Of a DNA stretch of 64,000 nt, positions 43,392 to 51,731 are shown piece by piece. Position 1 is the first letter of the stretch, and every line of letters starts with the position of its first letter. Source of the stretch: Polyangiaceae bacterium (lineage in GTDB: Bacteria; Myxococcota_A; Polyangia; Polyangiales; Polyangiaceae); assembly GCA_016712345.1 (NCBI GenBank), contig JADJRH010000011.1:3472001-3536000 (forward strand), read 5' to 3'. The notes below the pieces were generated by a model. The model was not told the origin of the DNA. It ran no database searches and saw nothing but the letters and a program-made list of their open reading frames with translations. The translations under genes and the position numbers were made by a program.

Positions 43392-45353
43392 ATGTCGCGA
43401 CGCCTTTTCCCTCTGATTCCAATCACTTGGCTCGCCGCTTGTTCGAGCACTCCCCCCGCGGCTGAAGTTCCGCCTCCCAAGCCGAGCGCGTCGGCGACAG
43501 CATCGGCGCCGGCGCCTCTACCCACCGCAACGACCACCGCGGTTGCGACAAGTGTACCCTCGGTTGAACCGGAAGCGCCTCCCCCTCCCCCTTCCAAGTG
43601 GGCTGCCTGCGAAGCGGCACCGATGGGGATGGTGTGCATCCCCGGCGGGTCGGCTGTGATTGGGTCAAACAATCACGAATCGCGCGAAAAACCGGAACAC
43701 ACCGTGGAAGTGAGCACGTTTTACCTCGACAAATTTGAGGTAACGAACGCGCAATACGAGCCGTGCGAAAAAGCGGGGGTGTGCCCCACTCGAATCTTAC
43801 CTGACAAGACCTTTTTGGCCGCCGATCAACCGGCTGTACCCATTACATGGTACGGCGCGGAGGCCTATTGCAAGTGGGCGGGCAAGCGTCTTCCCACCGA
43901 AGCGGAGTGGGAAAAAGCGGCCAGGGGCGCGGACAATCGAACCTACCCATGGGGAAACGAGGCGGCGACATGCGAGCGCGCTCAAACCGAAGGATGTGCG
44001 CCCGGAACCACCAAACCGGTGGGGAGTCTACCCGTTGGACCTTACGGCTTGTTTGAAATGGCGGGCAATGGGTATGAGTGGACAAATGACTGGGCAAGCT
44101 CGTGTTACAGCGGTTGTCAGGAGTCTTGTGGAGCCAATTGTTCCGGAGAAGATCCTTGGGGCCCCTGCGGTGGAGCGCCCGTTTGTAAAGGGAAAAAAGA
44201 GCACGTTTTAAAGGGCGGTTCGTGGCGTTGGGCAGCCAACGAAGCGCGCGGTTCGTGGAGGCGGTTTGAAGCGCCGAACACGGGCGCCCATCGGCTGAGC
44301 GCGCGCTGCGCTTCAAGCTCGGCAAACCTATCCACGTGGCCGCCGTTGGCGCTGTCAGATCCGCCGGCATCGCCGGGCGATCCGGACGCGCCTGCGCAAG
44401 AGCACCTGACAAGGTTCAAAGACGTAGTGGAAGACACGGACATCCTGAAAATCCCGTCGTGTGACAAACCGGGGGGATCTACCCATACATGTCGCGATCC
44501 GATCAGCTATGTGACCACGAATGAACCCGACCTCCACTTGTGGGAACCCTACGTTCGCAATCTGGGAGGTGGGTATGTGGGAATTGGCGCGGATCAGAAC
44601 TATAGTCTGATCGCATCGGCGAAAAGCCGCTTTGTGTGGCTCTTTGACTATGACCCGATGGTAGTCAAGCTCCACCACATGCTGCGCGCGGTGATCTTGG
44701 CGTCACCCACAGCGAAGGAGTTTGTGGAGGCATTTGCGCCGGGAAATACGCAAAAAACAAAGGAAGCGATTGCCGCAAACGCCGTTCCTGAAGAAAAAGA
44801 CGCCGCTCTGCGGGTGCTTCAACAAACGCGCGAACTTTTGTACGCCGACTATACGAAGCGACAAGGCGTGAAAGATTCAGCCCGAAAGAGCTACGATTGG
44901 CTCGCGAATCCCGAGAGCTACCGGTACATTCGGCTGCTCTACCAACAAGGGCGAATCTTACCATTGAAGGGCAATTTGCTCACCGACAAGATTATGCCGA
45001 GCATTGCCAAAAGCGCGCGTAGTCTGAATGTGCCGGTGAAGATTTTTTATACTTCAAACGCGGATGATCAATGGAAGCTTTTGCCGCAGTTTCGCACAAA
45101 TGTGTTGGGTTTACCCTTTGATGAGAGAAGCGTGTGGCTGCGCACGGTCTACCCACGCGACAAACAGCGAACCAAAGTTCTACCTTGGGACTACGTGGTT
45201 CACGCGGGGCTCGATGCGCAGCGCAAGATCAAACATGAAGGTTGGGACTGGGTTTGGTATTTCAACAAAGACGCCAAACGGGTAGGCCCCGACAATCTTC
45301 TGGCTGTTGGTTTGCCGGCAAAAACGCCGCGTGAACCGGCTCCTTCCAAATAA
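43392..45353 (+). CDS. lipoprotein fusing an FGE-sulfatase domain to a Rossmann-like C-terminal domain
   Basis: From ATG 43392 the protein has 653 residues. The signal ends PITWLAAC; a Pro/Ala/Thr linker runs to about 65. Residues about 75-320 are an FGE domain (YLDKFEVTNAQYEPCEKAG, WAGKRLPTEAEWEKAARGA, YPWGNEAATC, FEMAGNGYEWTNDW, VLKGGSWRW) with an extra Cys-rich insert (CYSGCQESCGANCSGEDPWG). From about 375 a separate domain begins: YVTTNEPDLHLWEPYVRNLG, GGGYVGIGADQNYSLIASA and FVWLFDYDPMVVKLHHMLRA, which looks like a nucleotide- or SAM-type Rossmann loop; by recall it resembles the LIC_10091-type family. The pairing is unusual. The role is unknown; surface attachment is clear. Confidence 0.82.
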   Translation: MSRRLFPLIPITWLAACSSTPPAAEVPPPKPSASATASAPAPLPTATTTAVATSVPSVEPEAPPPPPSKWAACEAAPMGMVCIPGGSAVIGSNNHESREKPEHTVEVSTFYLDKFEVTNAQYEPCEKAGVCPTRILPDKTFLAADQPAVPITWYGAEAYCKWAGKRLPTEAEWEKAARGADNRTYPWGNEAATCERAQTEGCAPGTTKPVGSLPVGPYGLFEMAGNGYEWTNDWASSCYSGCQESCGANCSGEDPWGPCGGAPVCKGKKEHVLKGGSWRWAANEARGSWRRFEAPNTGAHRLSARCASSSANLSTWPPLALSDPPASPGDPDAPAQEHLTRFKDVVEDTDILKIPSCDKPGGSTHTCRDPISYVTTNEPDLHLWEPYVRNLGGGYVGIGADQNYSLIASAKSRFVWLFDYDPMVVKLHHMLRAVILASPTAKEFVEAFAPGNTQKTKEAIAANAVPEEKDAALRVLQQTRELLYADYTKRQGVKDSARKSYDWLANPESYRYIRLLYQQGRILPLKGNLLTDKIMPSIAKSARSLNVPVKIFYTSNADDQWKLLPQFRTNVLGLPFDERSVWLRTVYPRDKQRTKVLPWDYVVHAGLDAQRKIKHEGWDWVWYFNKDAKRVGPDNLLAVGLPAKTPREPAPSK

Positions 45354-45463
45354 GTACATCAAAAGCACGTTCGCGCGCCTGAGCCGATCTGGAAAGGTGA
45401 TCGCACACAAGGCATGTGGAGGGGCTAGCCGCAGCGCGGCGGTTTGTGGTATGGGCGCGCTTT

Positions 45464-46216
45464 GTGGCTTCGCCTGAACTCGCAGAGCGCGTGGTTGAAC
45501 TTCACGGGCTTTCTAAAAAGTATGCGTTTGGTGACTCGCACGTGGAAGTGCTGCGGGGGATTGATCTAACCCTGAGTGCGGGCGAGTCGTGCGCCATTAT
45601 GGGGCCGTCGGGTGTGGGGAAGAGCACCCTTCTCGCTTGCATTTCGGGTCTGACGGTAGCCGACGGTGGAAGTTTGACCGTTCTCGGCAGTGACCTCCTG
45701 AAAGAAAACGATCGAGGGCGCACGCTGCTCCGCCGGAAAATGGGAATCATTTACCAATTTTTTCATTTGGTTCCCAACCTGACGGTGACTCAAAACGTGG
45801 CCCTACCCTTTCTTGTGGACGGGCTCGCGCCAGACGATCGTGCCGTAGAACAGTTGATTGAGCGGGTGGGACTGAAGGGACGGAAAGAACATCTACCCAG
45901 TCAGCTTTCAGGTGGGGAGATGCAACTTGTAGCGATCGCGCGCGCCTTGGTTCGAAAGCCGCGTTTGGTGCTCGCAGATGAGCCGACGGGCAATGTGAAT
46001 GTGGAAACGGGTAGACGCATATTGGCCCTGTTTTTGGAAGTGTTGCGTGAATCCGGCGCAGCGCTTCTACTTGTCACGCACCATCCCGAACATGCAGCTC
46101 GATTTGGACGGGTAGAATTTCTGAAAGACGGGGTTCTCGCCGGCGAATCGGCACTTCGCGGCGAGGATGTGACGGCCGACGCAGTTCACGATCGTCTGCG
46201 ATCGCTCGGGATTTAG
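45464..46216 (+). CDS. ABC transporter ATP-binding protein (LolD/MacB type)
   Basis: Starting at GTG 45464 (the frame is open from GTG 45416 but adds no domain) the protein has 250 residues. Walker A is MGPSGVGKSTLLACISG, the Q-loop YQFFHLVPNLTVTQNV, the signature LSGGEMQLVAIARAL, Walker B LVLADEPTGNVNVETG and the switch His LLVTHHPEHA. The signature has GGEMQ instead of the commoner GGQQQ. The FtsX-type permease gene starts 6 bases after the stop. The pair is of the mechanotransmission class that moves lipoproteins or drives envelope work. Four GGGTAGA/TCTACCC words fall in or near this gene (45893, 46010, 46110), one of them forcing an AGA arginine codon. Confidence 0.92.
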   Translation: MASPELAERVVELHGLSKKYAFGDSHVEVLRGIDLTLSAGESCAIMGPSGVGKSTLLACISGLTVADGGSLTVLGSDLLKENDRGRTLLRRKMGIIYQFFHLVPNLTVTQNVALPFLVDGLAPDDRAVEQLIERVGLKGRKEHLPSQLSGGEMQLVAIARALVRKPRLVLADEPTGNVNVETGRRILALFLEVLRESGAALLLVTHHPEHAARFGRVEFLKDGVLAGESALRGEDVTADAVHDRLRSLGI

Positions 46217-46222
46217 AGCAAC

Positions 46223-48340
46223 GTGTACACATTTCTTCGCGCCCTTTTTGAACGGTTCGCAGTTCTGATTGCGTGGCGGAGCCTGCGCGCGGATCGGTTT
46301 GGAACCTTCGCTGCGATCGTGGGCGTGGCGCTCGGTGCGGCCACGGTCAACGTGGTGCTGGTTCTCGACACCAACACCCGCGTGATTGAGTCGCGATCGT
46401 GGACGCTCAACCCTGACTTGGATGTTCGAGCGAGCACGGTGGAGTTGAAAGGCATTCTGGCCGATGGGACTGAAGTTCTACCGGCCGATGCAAAAACCGA
46501 AACGCACGAAGACTACGTGGTGATGCGTTCGGCGATTCGATTGGGTTCGCTGTCGGCATACCTGGTGGGCGCGCTGATTGTGTTTTTCACGTTCGCTGCG
46601 GTGATTGAGCGCCGAAAAAGAGAAGTGGCGCTCTACAGGAGTTTGGGTGCGCTGCCCGAGCAAGTGGCGGCGGTTCTTGTTCGCGAAGCATTTATTGTTG
46701 CGGCTGCGGGCGCGGCGCTTGGAGTGCTGGCCGCGGTTCCGCTGTCGTGGCTGGCGGCGGCCGCGGGAATGACGACCACCGGGAGAGCGCGCATTCATCC
46801 GGGCGAAATGACGTGGCCGCTCGCGCGGATGGCCATTGTGTCGGCGGTGGGCGGTTTCACCGCACTTTTGGGCGTGATTCGACCGGTGCGCGACGTGCTT
46901 CGAGTTCCGGTTGCCGACGCGCTTGTCGGGCGGTCGGACACAAGTGTACACACTGAGTCAAAAAAAGTTCGGGGCCTCGCGCGCATTGCGTTGCCGTTTA
47001 CCGTGTTGCTCTTTGTGTTGATGCGCCCGTTTTTTAAGAGCGCGCTGCCGTCGCTCGCGTTTTTCGCTGTTGAAGCGGGGGTTGTTTGCGCGCTTGCGCT
47101 GGCAACGGTGGTGCTTGTTCCCGATGTTGTGGGGTACGTGGGAAGCCTGTTTTCAAAGCTTTTGCCGACCAAACGATCGGCCGTGCGTTTGCTTGTCACG
47201 CGGCGGATCGAGCAACGCGGGCATGAATTTGGGCTGCCTGTTGCGGGGATCATGCTGGTGCTGGCGCTGCTCCTTTCGCTTCATATTGCGGTGTATGCGC
47301 TCAAACGAGAGGTGATCGATTGGGCCAAAAGCGGCGTGGACAAATGCCTGTTTGTGGTGCCCGACAAGTTGAAACTTTCGGCTGAACCGGTGGTTGCCGT
47401 GCTGCCTGAGCGCGCGCTGGTGATCAAAGCAACAAGCCGGACGCCGTGGCCCAACGCGGTTCACGCGGTTGAATCGGGTGGTCTTGTGCGGTGGGCCAAC
47501 GCGCTTGGTAGAGACGATCTGAAGGCCATTGCCGCGCGCGGTGGGCCGGGAACGGTGGTGCTTTCAACAATGATGGCGCGACGGTTCGGCGTGCGTGAAA
47601 ACGATTTCCTCGAAGTTCGAGGCAAAGGTGCGGCGCGGCGTTTGAAGGTTGCCGGTGTGACCGACGCGCTTGGGTACACATTGGCGTTGGATGCGTATCG
47701 AAATGGAAAGACGTACGCCGTGCTCGACGAGGCGGACGTGGACCTCATCGCGCCGTACGTGCAGCCGATCGGTTGGTCCGCGGTGGTGATCGATTCTGAG
47801 CGGCCGAACGATCCCGATTTTCGGACGCTGATGAAACCTGTGCTCGATCGCGAACACGAAACGCGCGGCGTGTTTTTGCGAGGGCTGCACGTGCTTCCGG
47901 GGGAAGGATTTATGGCCGAACGCGTGCGGGAGACGGGCCGCGATTTTTGGATCTTCGATGTGATTTTGGCGCTCACTTCGGTGCTTGCCGCGGTGGGTGT
48001 GGCCAATCAGCTCGGCATCTTGGTTCACGCGCGGCGGCGCGAGTTGCTCCTCTACCGAACGTTGGGGATGACCGCGGGTGAAGTGCGCCAAATCGTTCTC
48101 GGTGAAGGGGCATTCACAGGTTTGGTGGGGGGCTCGCTCGCGGTGCTGTTGGGCGTTCCGCTGGGGTACGCAACGATCGGCGCGCTTCGGGCGGTGAGCG
48201 CTTTTGATGTGTCGTTTTCGTTGCCGCTTCGATACGTGGCGGTTGTGATCTCGGGCGCGGTGGCGCTCTCGCTTGTTGCGGCGCTCTATCCGGCGCGCAA
48301 AGCCGCGGCGTCTCTCGATCGTGTTGAACACGAGGGGTAG
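46223..48340 (+). CDS. ABC transporter permease with two FtsX domains
   Basis: The 705-residue integral membrane protein starts at GTG 46223. One N-terminal helix (about 28-48) is followed by a short periplasmic segment and an FtsX domain (about 108-235: YLVGALIVFFTFAAVIERRK, REVALYRSLGALPEQVAAVL). Helices at about 255-320 and 345-370 lead to a larger periplasmic region (about 375-585). A second FtsX domain follows (about 590-700: VLAAVGVANQLGILVHARRR, RELLLYRTLGMTAGEVRQIV). This is the LolE/DUF214-type arrangement. With the ATPase just upstream it forms a transporter working on lipoproteins or an envelope substrate. GGGTAGA words stop abruptly at this gene, while GTGTACAC words continue. Confidence 0.9.
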   Translation: MYTFLRALFERFAVLIAWRSLRADRFGTFAAIVGVALGAATVNVVLVLDTNTRVIESRSWTLNPDLDVRASTVELKGILADGTEVLPADAKTETHEDYVVMRSAIRLGSLSAYLVGALIVFFTFAAVIERRKREVALYRSLGALPEQVAAVLVREAFIVAAAGAALGVLAAVPLSWLAAAAGMTTTGRARIHPGEMTWPLARMAIVSAVGGFTALLGVIRPVRDVLRVPVADALVGRSDTSVHTESKKVRGLARIALPFTVLLFVLMRPFFKSALPSLAFFAVEAGVVCALALATVVLVPDVVGYVGSLFSKLLPTKRSAVRLLVTRRIEQRGHEFGLPVAGIMLVLALLLSLHIAVYALKREVIDWAKSGVDKCLFVVPDKLKLSAEPVVAVLPERALVIKATSRTPWPNAVHAVESGGLVRWANALGRDDLKAIAARGGPGTVVLSTMMARRFGVRENDFLEVRGKGAARRLKVAGVTDALGYTLALDAYRNGKTYAVLDEADVDLIAPYVQPIGWSAVVIDSERPNDPDFRTLMKPVLDREHETRGVFLRGLHVLPGEGFMAERVRETGRDFWIFDVILALTSVLAAVGVANQLGILVHARRRELLLYRTLGMTAGEVRQIVLGEGAFTGLVGGSLAVLLGVPLGYATIGALRAVSAFDVSFSLPLRYVAVVISGAVALSLVAALYPARKAAASLDRVEHEG

Positions 48341-48418
48341 CGTACACAATGTGCACCCACCACCGATGCGTACACTCGGCCCCCCCGCGTCGCGCGCAGC
48401 GAAGCGAGCACGACGCTT

Positions 48419-48505
48419 GGTGGGGGCGGCAGAATGCGTACACATTTGCCCAGGGGGGCAGCTAAAAACGCACGGCCACGATGGTCTGGGGCGTCACGGA
48501 GCGAG
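48419..48505. repeat. outer direct repeat, copy 1 (with imperfect GCGTACAC palindrome)
   Basis: This 87-bp stretch begins GGTGGGGGCGGC and ends GTCACGGAGCGAG. It matches 48738-48823 almost base for base, including the shared CATTTGCCCAGGGGGGCAGC and AAAAACGCACGGCCACGAT blocks. Its central palindrome is broken (GGCAGAATGCGTACACATTTGCC) compared with the perfect version in the other copy. The repeats flank a tandem 102-bp duplication. Confidence 0.85.
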
Positions 48506-48532
48506 TGACGCGTACGCGTTCGAGCGGTGCGG

Positions 48533-48736
48533 TTTGGGCCCCACGCGCCACTGCGGTGGGGGTTAGGGGGCCCCGTCCGCGGGCGCTTGGGAAAAACCGA
48601 CACCGCGAGACGCGTACACGTCACGAGCGACGCCTTTGGGCCCCACGCGCCACTGCGGTGGGGGTTAGGGGGCCCCGTCCGCGGGCGCTTGGGAAAAACC
48701 GACACCGCGAGACGCGTACACGTCACGAGCGACGCG
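48533..48736. repeat. tandem duplication of a 102-bp unit (two copies)
   Basis: Copy 1 runs 48533-48634 and copy 2 48635-48736. Both begin TTTGGGCCCCACGCGCCACT and contain CCGTCCGCGGGCGCTTGGG and AGACGCGTACACGTCACGAG; they look identical apart from the last bases. The unit is GC-rich and carries one GCGTACAC word. The 27 bases before copy 1 resemble the end of the unit, suggesting a decayed third copy. The period is divisible by three, so both strands stay open here, but I see no sign of coding. Confidence 0.9.
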
Positions 48737-48737
48737 T

Positions 48738-48823
48738 GGTGGGGGCGGCAAATGTGTACACATTTGCCCAGGGGGGCAGCTAAAAACGCACGGCCACGAT
48801 GGCCTGGGGGGTCACGGAGCGAG
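48738..48823. repeat. outer direct repeat, copy 2 (with perfect 22-bp palindrome)
   Basis: The 86-bp counterpart of 48419-48505, separated by 319 bases start to start. It contains the perfect palindrome at 48747-48768. Together with the inner tandem copies the arrangement is B-A-A-B, a layout that could come from unequal recombination or from a small non-autonomous element. Confidence 0.85.
48747..48768. other. 22-bp perfect palindrome centred on GTGTACAC
   Basis: GGCAAATGTGT is followed directly by its exact reverse complement ACACATTTGCC. The centre is the over-represented word TGTGTACACA. A 14-bp version (AATGTGTACACATT) lies at about 10897 between two genes. It could be a binding site for a dimeric protein or the core of a repeat family. 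Confidence 0.85.
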
Positions 48824-48850
48824 CGATTTGTGTACACGTATTATTCGGGC

Positions 48851-48868
48851 CTTTTTCTTGAGAAAAAG
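48851..48868. other. inverted repeat just upstream of the DUF2452 gene
   Basis: CTTTTTC-TTGA-GAAAAAG forms a 7-bp stem, extendable with GGGC/GCCC across a two-base bulge, ending 9 bases before the ATG at 48878. It may terminate upstream transcription or fold in the leader and cover the ribosome site. The same arms occur at 26012-26029. Confidence 0.4.
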
Positions 48869-48877
48869 CGGCCCATA

Positions 48878-49372
48878 ATGGGAGCGCCCATGAGTGACGA
48901 AACGTTGAAGCGCGACGATGGACCCATTCATCAAGGCCCTCGGCAGGCGGCGCCGTATCCTCTTTCGCGTCTTGCGCCCGCTCACGACTTGGTGGACGTG
49001 GCGCGCGAGATTCAAGAAGCCGATCGAATGCTTGGGACGGTTGCGTCACAAAAACTGAGCCTCATCGCCAAGCAGATGCGGGCGCTTCAAGAAGAGGCGC
49101 GCGCGATTTTGGAGACCGCTCATCGCGATGCGGACTTGCATCGGGCAACGTGTCGATTCCAGCGTCGGCCGGGGCACACGTACCACTTTTATCAAAAGCC
49201 CGATGGGGGCCTGTACATCTCGCTGCTGTCGCCGGACGATTGGCGTGGAACACCACCGCATACGTTTTTTGGCTCGTACAGGCTTGAAAACGATATGTCG
49301 TGGACGAGCGCGGAAGATGTGGCGAAGGTGGATGCGGACCGCGCGAGTTTGAAAATTCTTGAAAAATTCTAG
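48878..49372 (+). CDS. DUF2452-family protein
   Basis: From ATG 48878 (ATG 48890 also possible) the protein has 164 residues. AHDLVDVAREIQEADRMLG and KLSLIAKQMRALQEEARAIL form helices, followed by AHRDADLHRATCRFQRRPGH, TYHFYQKPDGGLYISLLSPD and FFGSYRLENDMSWTSAEDV. This block order is that of DUF2452 (C1orf50-like), whose function is unknown. The soluble, highly conserved C-terminal half suggests a cytoplasmic enzyme or binding protein. The same frame stays open upstream through the repeat cassette, but that part is repeat-derived and is excluded. Confidence 0.85.
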   Translation: MGAPMSDETLKRDDGPIHQGPRQAAPYPLSRLAPAHDLVDVAREIQEADRMLGTVASQKLSLIAKQMRALQEEARAILETAHRDADLHRATCRFQRRPGHTYHFYQKPDGGLYISLLSPDDWRGTPPHTFFGSYRLENDMSWTSAEDVAKVDADRASLKILEKF

Positions 49373-49410
49373 GAGAAGGCAGCGGGCGGGGTGATCTATT
49401 CTTCTCGATT

Positions 49411-51615
49411 ATGCCTTTGGCTCTTCGCTCTCTGACTCGACGTACGGCGCTCGGTTTTGCCGTTGGATCAAGCTTGCTGCTGGGATCGGGTGCCGCATCT
49501 GCGGTGGATCCGGTGCTGCGACATCAGGAGGACACGCGCGGTGACGTTGTCGTGTTCGGCAGCACTCTCGCTTATGACTGCGGCTCGGGCGTTGCGGCTC
49601 CAATGGCTGCGGTGGCGTCGTGTGCAAATCAATTGCTCGTCGACGACACGGCGCCGGACATTTATTTTCGGGACAACACGGCAAACGCTTCGATCTTGCC
49701 GATCGAGGCTCGAACGTCGGCCACGTTGAGTTTGCCCGCGGGCGCGAGCGTCACGTACGCGCGACTCTACTGGGCAGCGTTGAAGCAGGGAGAAACGCCG
49801 GACACGGATGCAACGCTCGACTGGTTGGGCGGCCCGCAGCAAACGATATCGGCCGATCAAACGTGGGTGATTCCGTACGGTTTTCCGTCACACCCCGACT
49901 GGTATTATTACCAAGCAACGGGTGAGGCGACCGACTTCGTTGCAACGTGGGGCGCGGGCGATTTTCGCGTGAGCGACGTGGAGTCGTTGGTGCTCGCGAA
50001 CATTGAAGTGGACCGCGCTTTTTCGGCGTGGACGTTGGTTGTGTTTTACGAAGCTCCCGGTGAAGAGCTGCGAAACTTGGCGCTGTTTGACGGCTTCACG
50101 CCGATTGATCCGGGGCTTCCCGGTTTGGAAAGCGCTCAAGTAACGCTGGATGGATTTGTTGTGCCGCAAGGTTTTACCGCGAAGATGGCGGCGTTCACAT
50201 ACGAAGGTGATGCGGCTTACAACGGCGATCACTTCACGTTTAACGGCGGTCAACAGAGCGACATGTCGAATCCGTTCGACAACTTTTTCAACTCGTCGCG
50301 ATCGTATTTGGGGCAGCCTTTTTCGGGGAATTTTGACGTTCCCAAATTTACGGGCGCGCCGGGAACCATGGCCGGTTACGACCTCGACACGGTGGACGTC
50401 ACCGAGTTTTTAAACCCGGGAGATACGTCGGCAACGGTGGGTGCGGACTCGGCGCTCGACATCTTTTTCTTGGGCGGGTTCGTGACGAGTGTGCAGAACT
50501 TGGCGCCGTACTTTACGGTCACCAAAGATGTGACCGATCTCAACGGCGGTGCGGTATTGCCGGGCAAAGAGCTTGAATTCATCATCAAAGCAACGAACGA
50601 AGGCAACGACACCGCAACGAACGTGAACATCACCGACGCGATCATGCCCGGGATGCACTATGTCGCGGGCACGCTGGAGATCACGGCAGGCGGCGGTGAA
50701 GGGTCGAAGACCGACGCGGTGGACGTTGACGAAGCCGAGTGGGAATCGGCGCTCAAGCGCGTCACGTTTTGGGTTGGAGAAGGCGCGACGGGCGGTCAGG
50801 GCGGAACGGTTGCGCCCGGCGATTCGGTGGAGGTTCGGTTTCATGTGACGGTCACCGCGTCGAAGGGTGACGTGCTGCTCAACCAGGGCAAAGTAGGGGC
50901 CGACGGGAAAGCGGGCGGTCCGTACAAAGAGTACCTTTCGGACAGCGATCCGTTGAAGGTGGGTGCGCAGCCGATCGAGATCCCTGTGGATGAATGTTCG
51001 GCTGACAGTGAATGCCCCGACGAAAAGCCGCACTGCGATTTGCCTACGCATACGTGCCAAGGCTGCAAGACCGATGCGGACTGCAAAGATCCCGCGGCGC
51101 CCGCGTGCCAGCCCAATGGATCGTGCGGCGAGTGCTCCGCAACGAACGACACGTTGTGCGTGAACGACAAGCCCGTCTGCGATGTGATGGTCGGGATATG
51201 TGTACTCTGCACAAGCATGGATAACTCGGCGTGCATCGGCTCGCCGGACGGTCCGCAATGTGTGGGCGGCTCAATGGGTGTACACTGCGGCTGCTTCGAG
51301 GATAAAGACTGCGGCGCCGCGAACAGCGGACTTGTCTGCGATCCGAAGACCGAGATCTGCATCCCCGGTTGCAAGGGTGAAGGCGGAAACGGCTGTCCCG
51401 ATGGGCAGGAATGCACCTCGAACGACTCCACCATCGGCACGTGCGTGGACATCACGGGCGAGGGTGGAAACGGCGGCGGCGGCGGAGCGGCCGATCCGGG
51501 AGATGAAGGGCCGTGCGCGTGTTCGTTGCCCGGTCGTGAAACGCGAGATATCGCGCCGATCGCGGCGCTCCTCGGGCTCGCGGCATTGGGTGCGCGGCGT
51601 CGGCGTCGAAGTTGA
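49411..51615 (+). CDS. surface protein with DUF11 domain, Cys-rich module and MYXO-CTERM-like tail
   Basis: A 734-residue exported protein. The N-terminus (SLTRRTALGFAVGSSLLLG) is a signal peptide with a twin-arginine-like pair. A large beta domain (about 30-360: TYARLYWAALKQGETPD, WTLVVFYEAPGEELRNLALF) precedes a DUF11-type domain (about 365-480: FTVTKDVTDLNGGAVLPGKE, FIIKATNEGNDTATNVNITD). Residues about 525-680 contain many CxxxxxC modules (CSADSECPDEKPHCDLPTH, CKTDADCKDPAAPAC). A Gly linker with CACSLPGR leads to a hydrophobic helix (PIAALLGLAALGA) and RRRRRS, the sorting tail. The layout fits an adhesin-like outer-surface protein; ligand unknown. Confidence 0.87.
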   Translation: MPLALRSLTRRTALGFAVGSSLLLGSGAASAVDPVLRHQEDTRGDVVVFGSTLAYDCGSGVAAPMAAVASCANQLLVDDTAPDIYFRDNTANASILPIEARTSATLSLPAGASVTYARLYWAALKQGETPDTDATLDWLGGPQQTISADQTWVIPYGFPSHPDWYYYQATGEATDFVATWGAGDFRVSDVESLVLANIEVDRAFSAWTLVVFYEAPGEELRNLALFDGFTPIDPGLPGLESAQVTLDGFVVPQGFTAKMAAFTYEGDAAYNGDHFTFNGGQQSDMSNPFDNFFNSSRSYLGQPFSGNFDVPKFTGAPGTMAGYDLDTVDVTEFLNPGDTSATVGADSALDIFFLGGFVTSVQNLAPYFTVTKDVTDLNGGAVLPGKELEFIIKATNEGNDTATNVNITDAIMPGMHYVAGTLEITAGGGEGSKTDAVDVDEAEWESALKRVTFWVGEGATGGQGGTVAPGDSVEVRFHVTVTASKGDVLLNQGKVGADGKAGGPYKEYLSDSDPLKVGAQPIEIPVDECSADSECPDEKPHCDLPTHTCQGCKTDADCKDPAAPACQPNGSCGECSATNDTLCVNDKPVCDVMVGICVLCTSMDNSACIGSPDGPQCVGGSMGVHCGCFEDKDCGAANSGLVCDPKTEICIPGCKGEGGNGCPDGQECTSNDSTIGTCVDITGEGGNGGGGGAADPGDEGPCACSLPGRETRDIAPIAALLGLAALGARRRRRS

Positions 51616-51731
51616 TCGGCGTTCAATCCAGCGGTGAAATTTTCATCCACTGCTAAATCTTTCACATGTAAACAATCGTCTGGACGCCGCGATCGATTTT
51701 CGCGTAATGGTGGCGTTGGAGCATCACCGAC

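Noticed and set aside
45416..45463. GTG 45416 as the start of the LolD-like gene
   Set aside because: The added residues have no similarity to the family and no ribosome site; GTG 45464 starts just before the conserved nucleotide-binding domain.
48533..48736. Tandem repeats considered as a CRISPR array
   Set aside because: The two 102-bp units are directly adjacent with no spacers, and no cas genes are nearby.
48286..48837. A 183-codon open frame on the minus strand with an internal 34-residue duplication
   Set aside because: It spans the repeat cassette and the end of the opposing permease gene; openness follows from GC richness and a repeat unit divisible by three. There is no ribosome site and no recognisable domain.
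48527..48877. Upstream extension of the DUF2452 frame through the tandem repeats
   Set aside because: The extension is repeat-derived and basic; DUF2452 similarity begins only after the ATG at 48878.
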